From Flaviaestuariibacter sp. (GTDB lineage: Bacteria > Bacteroidota > Bacteroidia > Chitinophagales > Chitinophagaceae): a DNA stretch of 64,000 bases. The stretch is taken from assembly GCA_025963645.1 (NCBI GenBank), contig JAOQAI010000014.1:42131-106130 (forward strand), given 5' to 3'. The notes under the pieces are model-generated. The model ran no database searches, had not been told where the DNA came from, and saw nothing but the letters and a program-made list of their open reading frames with translations. Both the position numbers and the translations under genes were made by a program. Shown here in pieces: positions 1 through 8,073 of the stretch; position 1 is the first letter of the stretch, and each line of letters opens with the position of its first letter.

Positions 1-19
1 TAAACCTAAACCACACTAT

Positions 20-631
20 ATGAAAATGTTTTGCGTCGGCCGGAATTATGCCGAACATGCGAAGGAATTAGGTAACGCTGTCCCAGATGAACCTGTGATC
101 TTTATGAAGCCAAAAAGTGCTTTGCTGCAGCCGCAGGTTCCTTTCTACTATCCCGAGTTTACAAATGAACTACATTACGAATGCGAGCTTGTCTTCCGCA
201 TATCAAAGAATGGAAAATACATACCGGAGAACTACGCCCATAAATATTACGATGCCGTTACTGTTGGGATAGATTTTACAGCCCGTGATATTCAAACGAA
301 ATTAAAAGAGAAAGGCTTGCCTTGGGAAAGAGCAAAGGCCTGGGATAATTCAGCCGTGGTTGGCAAATGGATACCTATCACAGGTATTAAGAACCGAAAA
401 GATATCAGTTTTAATTTTCAGAAGAATGCAAAAGTGGTGCAGCAAGGCAACTCCAGCCAAATGATTCATAGTATAGATAAGGTCATTTGCTTTATCTCTA
501 ATTTTTTCTCCGTAAATATCGGCGACCTTATATTTACGGGTACACCGGCCGGGGTTGGAGAAACCGTTACCGGTGATGTGCTGGAAGGTTTTTTAGGCGA
601 TGAAAGTCTTTTTAAGTTGGATGTAAAGTGA
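20..631 (+). CDS. Fumarylacetoacetate hydrolase family protein
   Basis: 203 residues, the length of short FAH-fold enzymes (YcgM or acylpyruvase type). The start MKMFCVGRNYAEHAKELGN is the typical N-terminus, and the acidic metal-binding pattern is visible as ELHYECELVF followed by GIDFTARDIQ. FAH-family members are Mg-dependent hydrolases or decarboxylases acting on C-C bonds of 2-oxo acids; the substrate cannot be read from sequence. A second ATG lies two codons downstream. The TGA stop abuts a palindromic repeat (632-672) without a gap. Confidence 0.9.
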   Translation: MKMFCVGRNYAEHAKELGNAVPDEPVIFMKPKSALLQPQVPFYYPEFTNELHYECELVFRISKNGKYIPENYAHKYYDAVTVGIDFTARDIQTKLKEKGLPWERAKAWDNSAVVGKWIPITGIKNRKDISFNFQKNAKVVQQGNSSQMIHSIDKVICFISNFFSVNIGDLIFTGTPAGVGETVTGDVLEGFLGDESLFKLDVK

Positions 632-672
632 CCTCACCCCCGCCTCTCCTTTAGGAAAGGGTTAGGGTGAGG
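632..672. repeat. Short palindromic repeat, family B
   Basis: The ends CCTCACCC and GGGTGAGG are inverted and match the termini of the longer family B elements at 26792-26978 and 33935-34120. This copy lacks the roughly 110-bp interior, so it is a solo hairpin. It begins directly after the TGA of the FAH gene and ends 5 bases before a TAnnTTTG promoter box. Confidence 0.75.
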
Positions 673-677
673 TGTTA

Positions 678-685
678 TATATTTG
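678..685 (+). promoter_or_regulatory. Bacteroidota -7 promoter box
   Basis: TATATTTG matches TAnnTTTG and lies 9 bases before the ATG of the E1 gene. No clear -33 TTG at about 19-21 bases is seen; that position falls inside the family B repeat. Confidence 0.5.
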
Positions 686-694
686 CGCCCTACC

Positions 695-2764
695 ATGAAA
701 CAACTTGATCGCGACTTTTTGCTGCACACCTATCGCCTGATGTATAGTGTGAAAGTGATGGCGGAAACCTATGAAGCAAACCGGCAGATCACAAAATATG
801 TACATTCTACTTCGCGGGGACATGAAGCGATACAATTAGCTACCGCTTTCAGCCTGAAACCTTGCGATTGGGTCAGCCCCTATTACCGTGATGAAAGTTT
901 GCTGCTTGGAATGGGTTGGACGCCTTACCAATTAATGTTGCAGTTGCTGACGAAGGCAGATGACCCTTTTACGGGTGGAAGAAGTTATTACTCACATCCT
1001 AATTCAAGGGAAGCCGATAAACCAAAGATCATCCATCAAAGCAGTGCTACAGGGATGCAGGTGATTCCGACAACGGGTGTGGCACAAGGATTACAGTACT
1101 TACAACAAATTGGATCAGAACTTTTGCAAAAGAGTGATGTTGGTGAATTGCCGGTAGTTATTTGTTCTTTGGGCGATGCTTCGATAACGGAAGGAGAAGT
1201 AAGCGAAGCCTTACAATTTGCAGTGCTCAAAGGGTTGCCGATTATTTATTTAGTGCAGGACAATGAGTGGGGGATAAGCGTTACGGCAGCGGAAGGGCGG
1301 GCAATGGATGCTTACGAGTATGCCGAAGGCTTTAAAGGATTGAATAAGGTGCGGGTAGATGGGACGGACTTCTTTGAGAGCTATAAAACGATGCAGGAAG
1401 TTGTGGCTCATGTGCGGCAGAACCGGCAGCCATGGCTGGTGCATGCAAAAACCTGTTTGCTTAACCACCACACCAGTGGGGTCCGAAAAGAATTTTACCG
1501 GTCGGAAGAAGACCTGGCAAAACACGCCTGCAACGATCCTTTGCCGAGGTTCAAACAAGCTATTTTAAACAAAGTTGGCGAAGGGGCATTGAAGCAAATT
1601 GAAGAAGAAGTTGCAATAGAGATCCCGCAAAACTTTGAAAATGCCGTTGCTGCCCCGGAACCTAATCCGGCTACTGTTTCCGATCATGTATTTGTGCCGA
1701 CACCCGTTGTGAAAGAGAAAGGCGAGCGGGCGCCGGCAGGCAAGGAAAAAGTGCTGATGGTGGATGCCGCACTATTTGCTATTCGAGAATTGATGGAAGA
1801 GCACGAGGAATGCCTTCTGTACGGACAGGATGTAGGGAAGCGGCTGGGTGGTGTATTTCGGGAAGCGGCTACTTTAGGGGAGCAGTTTGGCGATCACCGG
1901 GTTTTTAATACTGCTATCCAGGAGGCCTATATTATCGGTTCTACGGTGGGCATGAGTGCGGTAGGATTGAAGCCTATCGTAGAGGTGCAATTCGCCGACT
2001 ATATCTATCCGGGATTCAACCAGTTAGTTACCGAGATTTCAAAATCCAGTTACTTGTCCTGCGGCAAGTTCCCGGTGTCTACGATTATCCGCGTACCTAT
2101 CGGAGCTTATGGCGGCGGCGGTCCCTATCACAGCGGTAGTGTAGAGTCAACGCTGCTGACAATCAAAGGGATCAAGATTGGGTATCCTTCCAATGCTGCT
2201 GATATGAAGGGGCTGATGAAAGCGGCTTACTATGATCCGAACCCGGTAGTGATGCTGGAACACAAAGGATTGTATTGGAGTAAAGTCCCCGGAACCGAAG
2301 AGGCAAAAACAGTTGAACCAGCGAAGGATTATATGCTGCCTTTTGGCAAAGGCGCGGTTGTGCAAGAGGCTGATTTAAGATCTCTTGATAATGGCGAAAG
2401 CGTTTGCATTATTACTTATGGAATGGGTGTTTACTGGGCGAAAGCAGCTTCCAAACAATTTCCGGGACGAGTGGAGATCATTGACTTGCGAACACTTTTT
2501 CCGTTAGATGAAGACCTGATCTATACCACTGTAAAAAAGCACGGCAAATGCCTGGTGCTGACAGAGGAGCAGCAGAATAATTCATTTGCAGAGGCCTTAT
2601 CAGGCCGTATCTTAAAAGCTTGCTTCCAGTGGTTGGATGCACCTGTAGAGGTTTTAGGTGCGTTAAACTTACCTGCCGTGCCCCTAAATATGGGATTGGA
2701 AGCCGCAATGCTGCCAAACGCCAATAAGGTAGCGGGACGATTGAGAGAGTTATTGAATAGTTGA
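695..2764 (+). CDS. Alpha-ketoacid dehydrogenase E1, alpha and beta subunits fused
   Basis: 689 residues. The first half is an E1-alpha: the thiamine diphosphate motif begins GDASITEG near residue 158 and ends near QDNEWG. A Pro/Glu-rich linker around 315-350 leads to an E1-beta half starting KVLMVDAALFAIRELMEEHE, with the typical transketolase pyrimidine-binding and C-terminal domains. The family decarboxylates branched-chain or related 2-oxo acids and loads acyl groups onto E2 lipoyl domains. Fused E1 is common in Bacteroidota. A TTG start at 683 is possible, but the ATG at 695 follows the promoter box and is preferred. No E2 or E3 gene is adjacent; the E2 at 22908 looks like the pyruvate type. 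Confidence 0.92.
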   Translation: MKQLDRDFLLHTYRLMYSVKVMAETYEANRQITKYVHSTSRGHEAIQLATAFSLKPCDWVSPYYRDESLLLGMGWTPYQLMLQLLTKADDPFTGGRSYYSHPNSREADKPKIIHQSSATGMQVIPTTGVAQGLQYLQQIGSELLQKSDVGELPVVICSLGDASITEGEVSEALQFAVLKGLPIIYLVQDNEWGISVTAAEGRAMDAYEYAEGFKGLNKVRVDGTDFFESYKTMQEVVAHVRQNRQPWLVHAKTCLLNHHTSGVRKEFYRSEEDLAKHACNDPLPRFKQAILNKVGEGALKQIEEEVAIEIPQNFENAVAAPEPNPATVSDHVFVPTPVVKEKGERAPAGKEKVLMVDAALFAIRELMEEHEECLLYGQDVGKRLGGVFREAATLGEQFGDHRVFNTAIQEAYIIGSTVGMSAVGLKPIVEVQFADYIYPGFNQLVTEISKSSYLSCGKFPVSTIIRVPIGAYGGGGPYHSGSVESTLLTIKGIKIGYPSNAADMKGLMKAAYYDPNPVVMLEHKGLYWSKVPGTEEAKTVEPAKDYMLPFGKGAVVQEADLRSLDNGESVCIITYGMGVYWAKAASKQFPGRVEIIDLRTLFPLDEDLIYTTVKKHGKCLVLTEEQQNNSFAEALSGRILKACFQWLDAPVEVLGALNLPAVPLNMGLEAAMLPNANKVAGRLRELLNS

Positions 2765-2773
2765 TTCATTATT

Positions 2774-2791
2774 GCGAATCTGCACATCCGC
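2774..2791 (-). repeat. Partial palindromic repeat, family C
   Basis: On the minus strand this reads GCGGATGTGCAGATTCGC, matching the cores at 24661-24688 and 32400-32519. It follows the TAA stop of the regulator at 2792-3442 with no gap. Confidence 0.55.
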
Positions 2792-3442
2792 TTAATCTAC
2801 CAGGTTATTTTTTACGGCAAAGAAAACCAGCCCCGCTGTATTCTTACTGCCAAACCGTTCCATCAGCCGATCCTTAATTGCCTCTACGGTTCGGTTGCTG
2901 ATATCCATTTTTTGTGCGATCTCCGTGGCGGTAAACTCCATGCAAATTAGCTTCAGCACTTCCCGTTCACGGTCGTTCAGCGTGATTTCGCTGTTGAGGT
3001 TGGGAATGGGTTTTTGCTTGGCGTGGGATTTTTTAAGCAGGATGCGATTGACGAAATTATTCAGGTAATATCCTTTTTCGCAAACATCCATAATCGCTTT
3101 CCGGATCTCTGTGGGTTCCGCATTTTTAAGAAGATAGCCTTGCGCTCCATTCTCCATCATGTGCGATACAAATCGCTCATCTTCATACATGCTTAAAACG
3201 ATGATGCGGATATGCGGCTTTTCCTTACTAAGCTGCTTCGTTGTTTCAATGCCATCTTTAACAGGCATCCGCAGGTCCATCAATACAACATCCGGCTCGG
3301 AAACGGCAATGCCATCCAGTAATTCTTGTCCATTTTCAGCTTCCTGAACAAACTTTAAATTGGTGAAGGGACGCAGCGATAACACCACGCCTTTCCGGAA
3401 TATTTTATGATCATCGGCTATCGCCACTTTTATGACTTGCAT
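2792..3442 (-). CDS. LuxR/NarL-type response regulator
   Basis: 216 residues starting MQVIKVAIADDHKIFRKG; an upstream in-frame start would add 43 residues unlike any receiver domain, so 3442 is chosen. The receiver has the acidic pair ADD, phosphoacceptor Asp in VVLMDLRMP and a Lys in LLKNAEP. The C-terminal HTH runs from LNDREREVLKLI to the recognition segment NRTVEAIKDRL. It is the last gene of an apparent four-gene operon, 40 bases after the kinase at 3483-4316, and is its likely partner. Two paralogues lie at 5757 and 7347. Confidence 0.93.
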   Translation of the reverse strand: MQVIKVAIADDHKIFRKGVVLSLRPFTNLKFVQEAENGQELLDGIAVSEPDVVLMDLRMPVKDGIETTKQLSKEKPHIRIIVLSMYEDERFVSHMMENGAQGYLLKNAEPTEIRKAIMDVCEKGYYLNNFVNRILLKKSHAKQKPIPNLNSEITLNDREREVLKLICMEFTATEIAQKMDISNRTVEAIKDRLMERFGSKNTAGLVFFAVKNNLVD

Positions 3443-3482
3443 ATAGAAACTACCTCGCGATAAAAGTAAGGTTTTCTGCGGC

Positions 3483-4316
3483 TCATTGGTGAAAAGGATC
3501 GTCTTTAGGGATTTCCATGGTGACTTTGTAATAGGTCTGTGAAGCATCCTTTTCAAAAAGAATTTTGCCATGCGCCACCCGCAGCCGGCTTGTTATATTT
3601 TTTAACCCCAAACCTGTTTTGCTTTTATTAAGGCGGTCAAAATCGGCTTGCACAATCCCTTTGCCGTCATGATGAATACGAAGCACAAAATGGCTGGCAG
3701 TCATGTGCTGCGTGATGTGGATAAAGCTGCAATGGCTGTGTTTTAAGATATTGTTGATCAGCTCCTGCACCACCCGGAAAGCCAATAGCTCTGTATCCAC
3801 TTGTAAGCGTTCCTTATAATCATGAAACCGGCAGCTGGCATTGATCGTACCCGAACCACCGATCTTTTGAATAGCGTCATTAACAGCCGATTCCAAGCCA
3901 AAGTTTTTTAAAGTAGGTGGCATCAGGCTATGGCTGATATTGCGCACCAGTTGTATCGTATCGTCCAGTATTTGCCGCGCTTGAAAGATGGACTGAAGTT
4001 GACTGGCCTTATCCAGGTTCACCAGGTTCTCATTGAGGTAAAGCCGTGCGGTAGCCAGTAACGGACCTGCATCATCATGCAGATCCGCTGCAATGCGCTG
4101 GCGCTCTTCTTCCTGCATGCGAACGGAGGCATTCAGTAAAACCTTTTGCTGTTCTTGTTCCAAGGTTTGCAGTTGCATTTGGTACCGGATAACTTTGCGC
4201 TGGTGGAAGATGATGAAGATGATGAGGCAGATAACTAATGTTATCATCCCAAGCGTGCCTAAAAATAAGGCAGTGGAAACAACCGAGGAAGAATTTGTCG
4301 CCTGTAATAAAAACAT
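3483..4316 (-). CDS. HisKA_3-type sensor histidine kinase without sensor domain
   Basis: 277 residues. One membrane helix (about 17-38) is followed by a basic coiled-coil region. The HisKA_3 dimerisation motif with the phosphorylated His is in ERQRIAADLHDDAGPLL, and the HATPase domain shows HDGKGI and GLGLKNITSRL. There is no extracytoplasmic domain to speak of, so signal sensing probably depends on a partner. The gene directly upstream (18-base gap) encodes a multi-pass membrane protein, and upstream of that is a 24-residue peptide gene. The downstream regulator is the expected phosphate acceptor. Confidence 0.92.
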   Translation of the reverse strand: MFLLQATNSSSVVSTALFLGTLGMITLVICLIIFIIFHQRKVIRYQMQLQTLEQEQQKVLLNASVRMQEEERQRIAADLHDDAGPLLATARLYLNENLVNLDKASQLQSIFQARQILDDTIQLVRNISHSLMPPTLKNFGLESAVNDAIQKIGGSGTINASCRFHDYKERLQVDTELLAFRVVQELINNILKHSHCSFIHITQHMTASHFVLRIHHDGKGIVQADFDRLNKSKTGLGLKNITSRLRVAHGKILFEKDASQTYYKVTMEIPKDDPFHQ

Positions 4317-4334
4317 AAGGCTTGGCGTATATAG

Positions 4335-5012
4335 TTAGTTAGAATAAGTGTAATGTTTTTTCAATGAAGTTTGGTTTCTCTGCTTTAAAAAAACCAGAAT
4401 ACTTATCGAAAAAAGAACATTTTTCAATGTGGTGAAAATGTTTGTAAACATCCAGTATTGGCGGAATGTCGCTGCATCAACCTGGTTGGCAAAAATGTAA
4501 ATAAAAAAACATCCCGCTAAATACATAATAATTCCACCAACAATCCAAAATTGATACTTATTATATATAAGAATTTGAGAAGGGGAATCCATCTCCTCAT
4601 ATAAATTATAGAAAGCGTAGATTAAAATCAGAACTGTTTCAACGCCAATTGGAACTGAGTCTAATGTTTTATATTTCGTTAATAGAAAATAAAAAATTGC
4701 AAAAATGAAATATAACAGGCTAGCGTAAATGATTCCCTTTCTAATAAAAGGGCTTTTTATTAGCGTATAAAAACAATATGCAAATAGTAAATACTCTATA
4801 ACAGTAAACGCAGAATAAAGAATTCTAATTACTGAAACAGAAAGATAAAAAGAAGTAAAATTGGTTATGAACTCTATAAATGAGTAGAGAATCACAATTT
4901 GTAAGAGCCCTTGTTGTTTTGTTTTTATATAAAACAAAAAGAAAAGTAAGAAAGGAAGTAGGGCGGAGTAGACAGCTGTATATATAAAAAGGTTTTCTAT
5001 AGTTTTGGTCAT
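4335..5012 (-). CDS. Multi-pass (about 7 TM) membrane protein, putative sensor
   Basis: 225 residues with about seven hydrophobic helices (near 9-28, 37-57, 62-82, 93-112, 120-137, 155-176 and 192-210) and a basic C-terminus. I do not recognise a named family. It lacks an obvious peptidase motif: no paired Cys/His as in AgrB-type proteases is evident. It lies 18 bases upstream of a kinase that has no sensor domain, and 41 bases downstream of a tiny peptide gene. It could therefore be the receptor module of a split sensor. Its base composition is clearly more AT-rich than the genes around it. Confidence 0.8.
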   Translation of the reverse strand: MTKTIENLFIYTAVYSALLPFLLFFLFYIKTKQQGLLQIVILYSFIEFITNFTSFYLSVSVIRILYSAFTVIEYLLFAYCFYTLIKSPFIRKGIIYASLLYFIFAIFYFLLTKYKTLDSVPIGVETVLILIYAFYNLYEEMDSPSQILIYNKYQFWIVGGIIMYLAGCFFIYIFANQVDAATFRQYWMFTNIFTTLKNVLFSISILVFLKQRNQTSLKKHYTYSN

Positions 5013-5053
5013 TGACCAAATATAGAAAACCTTTACAATAATTTATCTCTTTC

Positions 5054-5128
5054 TTAGTTAGCTTCCCACCAAATCGGGGTATTGTCTATTGGAGGTATCG
5101 CTCTGTATATCTTTTTAGTCGTTTTCAT
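5054..5128 (-). CDS. 24-residue peptide gene heading the kinase operon
   Basis: An ATG-TAA frame of 24 codons. It begins MKTTKKIYRA, has a Pro-Pro in the middle and ends PIWWEAN, so a basic head is joined to a Pro/Trp-rich tail. The leader just before the ATG is A-rich (GCAAAAAAATATT), typical of Bacteroidota translation starts. The stop is 41 bases before the membrane protein gene in the same direction. A role as a secreted or matured signal for the downstream membrane protein and kinase is inference. It could instead be a regulatory leader peptide. No homologue search was possible. Confidence 0.55.
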   Translation of the reverse strand: MKTTKKIYRAIPPIDNTPIWWEAN

Positions 5129-5467
5129 AATATTTTTTTGCGTTTAGGTGTTGTAAATCTGCACCTGCTAACATTCTGTAGCAAGAGGTTTTTTCTTGAT
5201 AGTTTATTCGTCATTCTCTAAAATGCAGTTCAGTCAAGGCATTCCACAGGATAATGGGGATTATTACAATGAAAAATTACGTAATAATACTTTTAAAAAA
5301 TAGTAAATTTACGATGATTGAATCGAGATTTAATGGATGCGAAAGAGGCTTTATGACTTCGGAGAGCGACAAGAATAGCCAGATCACGTAGAATTCTATA
5401 AAGTTACTAAGTCTAACCTCAACGAGTAATCCCTATTTTTCAAGCGAAGAATAAAGGTTTGCAGCGC

Positions 5468-5505
5468 TTCGTATTTACACTCAAATCCTTTAGTAAATAT
5501 ACGAA
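5468..5505. promoter_or_regulatory. Inverted repeat of TTCGTA-type half-sites
   Basis: Left arm TTCGTATTTAC (5468-5478) and right arm GTAAATATACGAA (5493-5505) are inverted copies differing by two bases in length. The same hexamers recur at 5591 and at 7247-7262 in front of the paralogous regulator, which suggests a regulator binding site. Confidence 0.45.
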
Positions 5506-5590
5506 CCCGGTTTGTCCCTGAGTGCTGATGATATGGGAGATGGTTGTTTCAAATAGTTATAATATCATTGCTTGTATTTTTACGCTCTTC

Positions 5591-5601
5591 TTCGTAAATC
5601 T
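5591..5601 (+). promoter_or_regulatory. Putative regulator half-site
   Basis: TTCGTAAATCT is identical to the reverse complement of 7252-7262, part of the perfect inverted repeat before the regulator at 7347. It lies 166 bases before the regulator at 5757. Confidence 0.4.
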
Positions 5602-5675
5602 CCTACTCACCTGCCTGTATTCCTACGATTCTTACCCTTAAGCCAACTAAATCTTTGATTTTCAAGCGGCTGCCT

Positions 5676-5729
5676 ATGAAAAAAACCAAAATTGCTTTAG
5701 ATTTGTTTCATTTGAATGCGATCCTTTGA
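5676..5729 (+). CDS. 17-residue mini-ORF upstream of response regulator
   Basis: ATG-TGA frame of 17 codons beginning MKKTKIALDLF and ending NAIL, 27 bases before the regulator start. It could be a leader peptide or a short signal. The pattern KIALDL faintly recalls leader segments of Bacteroidota ribosomal peptides, but there are no modification genes nearby and no core region. It may equally be chance. Confidence 0.3.
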   Translation: MKKTKIALDLFHLNAIL

Positions 5730-5756
5730 AAGCCAACAATAAAACCAAATACTGCG

Positions 5757-6413
5757 ATGAGTGAGCAGCAAATCAAAGTAGCAATTGCAGACGATCACAA
5801 AATCTTTAGGGACGGGATTCGTATGGCCCTAAAAGACCGCCCTTACCTGAGTATCATTTGGGAGGCCGATGATGGCAAAGACCTGATGCATAAGATGAAG
5901 ATCAAAAGCCCGGACGTGCTCCTGATGGACATCCGTATGCCCGAACTGGACGGAACCAATGCTATAGGATTGATCCGAAAGCACCACGAAGAGGTAAAGA
6001 TCATTGTACTAACTATGTATGATGACCAGGAAATGATCACGAAAATGATGGAGATGGGGGCTAACGCCTATCTTACCAAAACCACTGACCCGGACGAGAT
6101 CTACCAGGCGATACTTACCTGCATGAACGAGGACTTTTACTTTAACGACCTTGTGAACAAGGCGGTATTGCTAAAACTGCAACATAAAAAAACTGCCCGC
6201 CAATTTTACCCAAACCCTGTCAATTTCTCTGAGAAAGAACTGAATATTTTAAAATGCATCGCTGCTGATAAAACTACCGAAGAAATTTCAAAGGAGGTTT
6301 TCTTAAGCCCGCGTACCATCGAAACGATCCGGCAGAAAATGAAAGAAAAAGTAGGCGCTAAAACCATAGCAGGCCTGGTGATGTATGCCATGCGAAACAA
6401 ATTATTGGATTAG
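5757..6413 (+). CDS. LuxR/NarL-type response regulator
   Basis: 218 residues, same family as 2792-3442. Receiver with ADDHKIFRDG, phosphoacceptor in VLLMDIRMP and Lys in AYLTKTTDP; HTH from FSEKELNILKCI to PRTIETIRQKM. No cognate kinase lies beside it; the nearest kinase is the divergent one at 3483-4316, so it may be an orphan or a second output of that kinase. A methyltransferase follows after 14 bases and is probably cotranscribed. Putative TTCGTA sites lie upstream. Confidence 0.92.
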   Translation: MSEQQIKVAIADDHKIFRDGIRMALKDRPYLSIIWEADDGKDLMHKMKIKSPDVLLMDIRMPELDGTNAIGLIRKHHEEVKIIVLTMYDDQEMITKMMEMGANAYLTKTTDPDEIYQAILTCMNEDFYFNDLVNKAVLLKLQHKKTARQFYPNPVNFSEKELNILKCIAADKTTEEISKEVFLSPRTIETIRQKMKEKVGAKTIAGLVMYAMRNKLLD

Positions 6414-6427
6414 CAATCTCACCAGGC

Positions 6428-7186
6428 ATGGTAAATCAATCAACAAAAAATATCAACGACCACTTTTTTGAAGGCCAGTATAAAGAGGTGTGGCGGCAAA
6501 CCATTCCTCCAGGGCTAACCGAAGCGGAAGTTGATTTTATCCAGGAAATAGGCGATTTGGGTAAAGGTAGCCGGGTGTTGGACATCATGTGCGGTTACGG
6601 CCGTCATGCATTAGAAATGGGAAGGCGAGGCATCCAAACTATCGCTATAGATAATTCTTCCGACTACATCCGGGAGATAAATCAAAAAGCGGCTGAAGCA
6701 GCCCTTCCTGTTTCAGGCATCCAGCAAAATGTAAGTGCGTTGCGTTTAGAGGAAACCTTCGATGCCATTATCTGCATGGGCAATAGCTTTGCTTTTTTCT
6801 CCGAAGACGAAGCGTGTGCCCTTTTATCAAAGCTCGGGGTTGCCTTGCAAAAAGGTGGGAAATTGATCATTAATACATGGATGATCGCGGAGATTGCTAT
6901 CCGGCATTTTAAAGACCGGGAATGGCATGCTATGCCTGACTATAAATACCTGATCCACAACAGGTTTCTTTTTCAGCCTGCCCGTATCCAATCCGTGCAT
7001 ACAATCATCCCGGCAAAGGGACCGATCGAAGAAATTGAGGGAGTGGACTATATCTTCACATTAGGTGAGCTGGAAAGACTGTTTTATCAAGCTGGCTTCT
7101 TACTTAAAGACGTTTACAGCACGCCCCGCAAAAAGAAATTCGTTTTGGGAGACGGGCGGGCTTACCTCGTAGCCGAAAAACAATAA
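6428..7186 (+). CDS. Class I SAM-dependent methyltransferase
   Basis: 252 residues. SAM-binding motif I is VLDIMCGYGRHALEMGRRG near residue 46, followed by an acidic residue in IAIDNS; motif IV is FDAIICMGNSFAFF. The substrate is not evident; the family includes small-molecule and protein methyltransferases. It follows a response regulator with a 14-base gap, so its expression is probably tied to that regulator. Confidence 0.85.
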   Translation: MVNQSTKNINDHFFEGQYKEVWRQTIPPGLTEAEVDFIQEIGDLGKGSRVLDIMCGYGRHALEMGRRGIQTIAIDNSSDYIREINQKAAEAALPVSGIQQNVSALRLEETFDAIICMGNSFAFFSEDEACALLSKLGVALQKGGKLIINTWMIAEIAIRHFKDREWHAMPDYKYLIHNRFLFQPARIQSVHTIIPAKGPIEEIEGVDYIFTLGELERLFYQAGFLLKDVYSTPRKKKFVLGDGRAYLVAEKQ

Positions 7187-7246
7187 ATTATATTTTCCGC
7201 ACTGATCACTGTTTTCCTCCGTAGTATTTATTTTTCATAGAATATG

Positions 7247-7262
7247 TTCGTAGATTTACGAA
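7247..7262. promoter_or_regulatory. Perfect inverted repeat before response regulator
   Basis: TTCGTAGATTTACGAA: 6-bp arms with a 4-base spacer, 84 bases before the regulator ATG. A further TACGAA lies at 7328-7333. The hexamer recurs in the intergenic region before the paralogue at 5757. An operator for one of the three LuxR-type regulators is likely but unproven. Confidence 0.5.
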
Positions 7263-7346
7263 ACGAAAAAACGTAGTACTACCTTCAAAGGGGCTATGTT
7301 GTTTAGTAACTTTGCTGCAGTTATTCTACGAACCGTAAATCCAAAT

Positions 7347-8015
7347 ATGAAAAATCTTGAGACCCCGATTAAAGTAGCCATTGCAGATGATCATCATTTG
7401 TTTCGCACCGGCGTAAAAACATCGCTTTCCGCTTATAAGGATATTCAAATGGTGGCAGAAGCCGAAAACGGCATGCAATTATTGAATTTGCTTCGGCACA
7501 TAAAGCCGGATGTCTTGCTGCTGGATATTCAAATGCCCATCATGGATGGCTTAACCACGTTGCCTGAGGTAAAGAAATTATATCCTGAAATAAAGGTGAT
7601 CATGCTGTCCATGCACAACGACCAGTCTATGATCAGCCGCATGATGGAGTTGGGCGCGAATTCTTATTTAACCAAAGAGTCCGATTCAGAGACGATCTAC
7701 CAAGCCATAAGAACCTGTTTTTCCGACGAGTTTTATTTTAATGACCTCACCAACAAGGCCTTGCTCAACCGCCTGCGCATGAAGAATGATGCGCCAGCTT
7801 CGATAGAAGTGGATGCTCATTTAAACGACAAGGAAAAGCTTGTATTGAAATTAATTTGCGAAGAAAAGAGTACCCGGGAAATTGCCGAAATGGTGGAGAT
7901 CAGCCCCCGTACAGTAGAAGCTATACGTGATAAGCTGAAAGTAAAAACGGGTAGCAAATCCATGGCCGGCCTGGTTATGTATGCAGTGAAAGCTGGGATA
8001 GTGGTACAAGCATAA
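7347..8015 (+). CDS. LuxR/NarL-type response regulator
   Basis: 222 residues starting MKNLETPIKVAIADDHHLFR; the longer frame from 7296 adds 17 residues across the regulatory region and is not preferred. Receiver phosphoacceptor in VLLLDIQMP, Lys in YLTKESDS; HTH from LNDKEKLVLKLI to PRTVEAIRDKL. Third paralogue in 5.2 kb, with the shared ending pattern seen as AGLVMYAV. No kinase adjoins it. A strong terminator follows at 8036. Confidence 0.92.
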   Translation: MKNLETPIKVAIADDHHLFRTGVKTSLSAYKDIQMVAEAENGMQLLNLLRHIKPDVLLLDIQMPIMDGLTTLPEVKKLYPEIKVIMLSMHNDQSMISRMMELGANSYLTKESDSETIYQAIRTCFSDEFYFNDLTNKALLNRLRMKNDAPASIEVDAHLNDKEKLVLKLICEEKSTREIAEMVEISPRTVEAIRDKLKVKTGSKSMAGLVMYAVKAGIVVQA

Positions 8016-8035
8016 ACCTTTCTTTTTATAAAGTA

Positions 8036-8061
8036 AATGCCCTGAAGTTCAGGGCATTTTT
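8036..8061 (+). terminator. Intrinsic terminator
   Basis: Perfect 11-bp stem AATGCCCTGAA/TTCAGGGCATT around a single central base, followed by a T run. It ends the regulator gene at 7347-8015. Confidence 0.85.
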
Positions 8062-8073
8062 TATTTTGCGCCA

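Larger units (their letters stand above)
5129..5675. other. Divergent regulatory intergenic region
   Basis: About 550 bases between the minus-strand peptide operon and the plus-strand regulator. It holds three TTCGTA/TACGAA hexamers (5468, 5500, 5591) and a small stem-loop (5164-5170 with 5179-5185) in the 5' leader of the minus operon. A weak minus-strand promoter candidate is TTG followed about 20 bases later by CAGATTTA. No convincing gene is seen; a 25-codon plus frame at 5314 has no supporting features. Confidence 0.5.

Noticed and set aside
5314..5391. 25-codon plus-strand frame in the regulatory region
   Set aside because: No translation leader, no resemblance to the other mini-ORFs and no gene directly following it.
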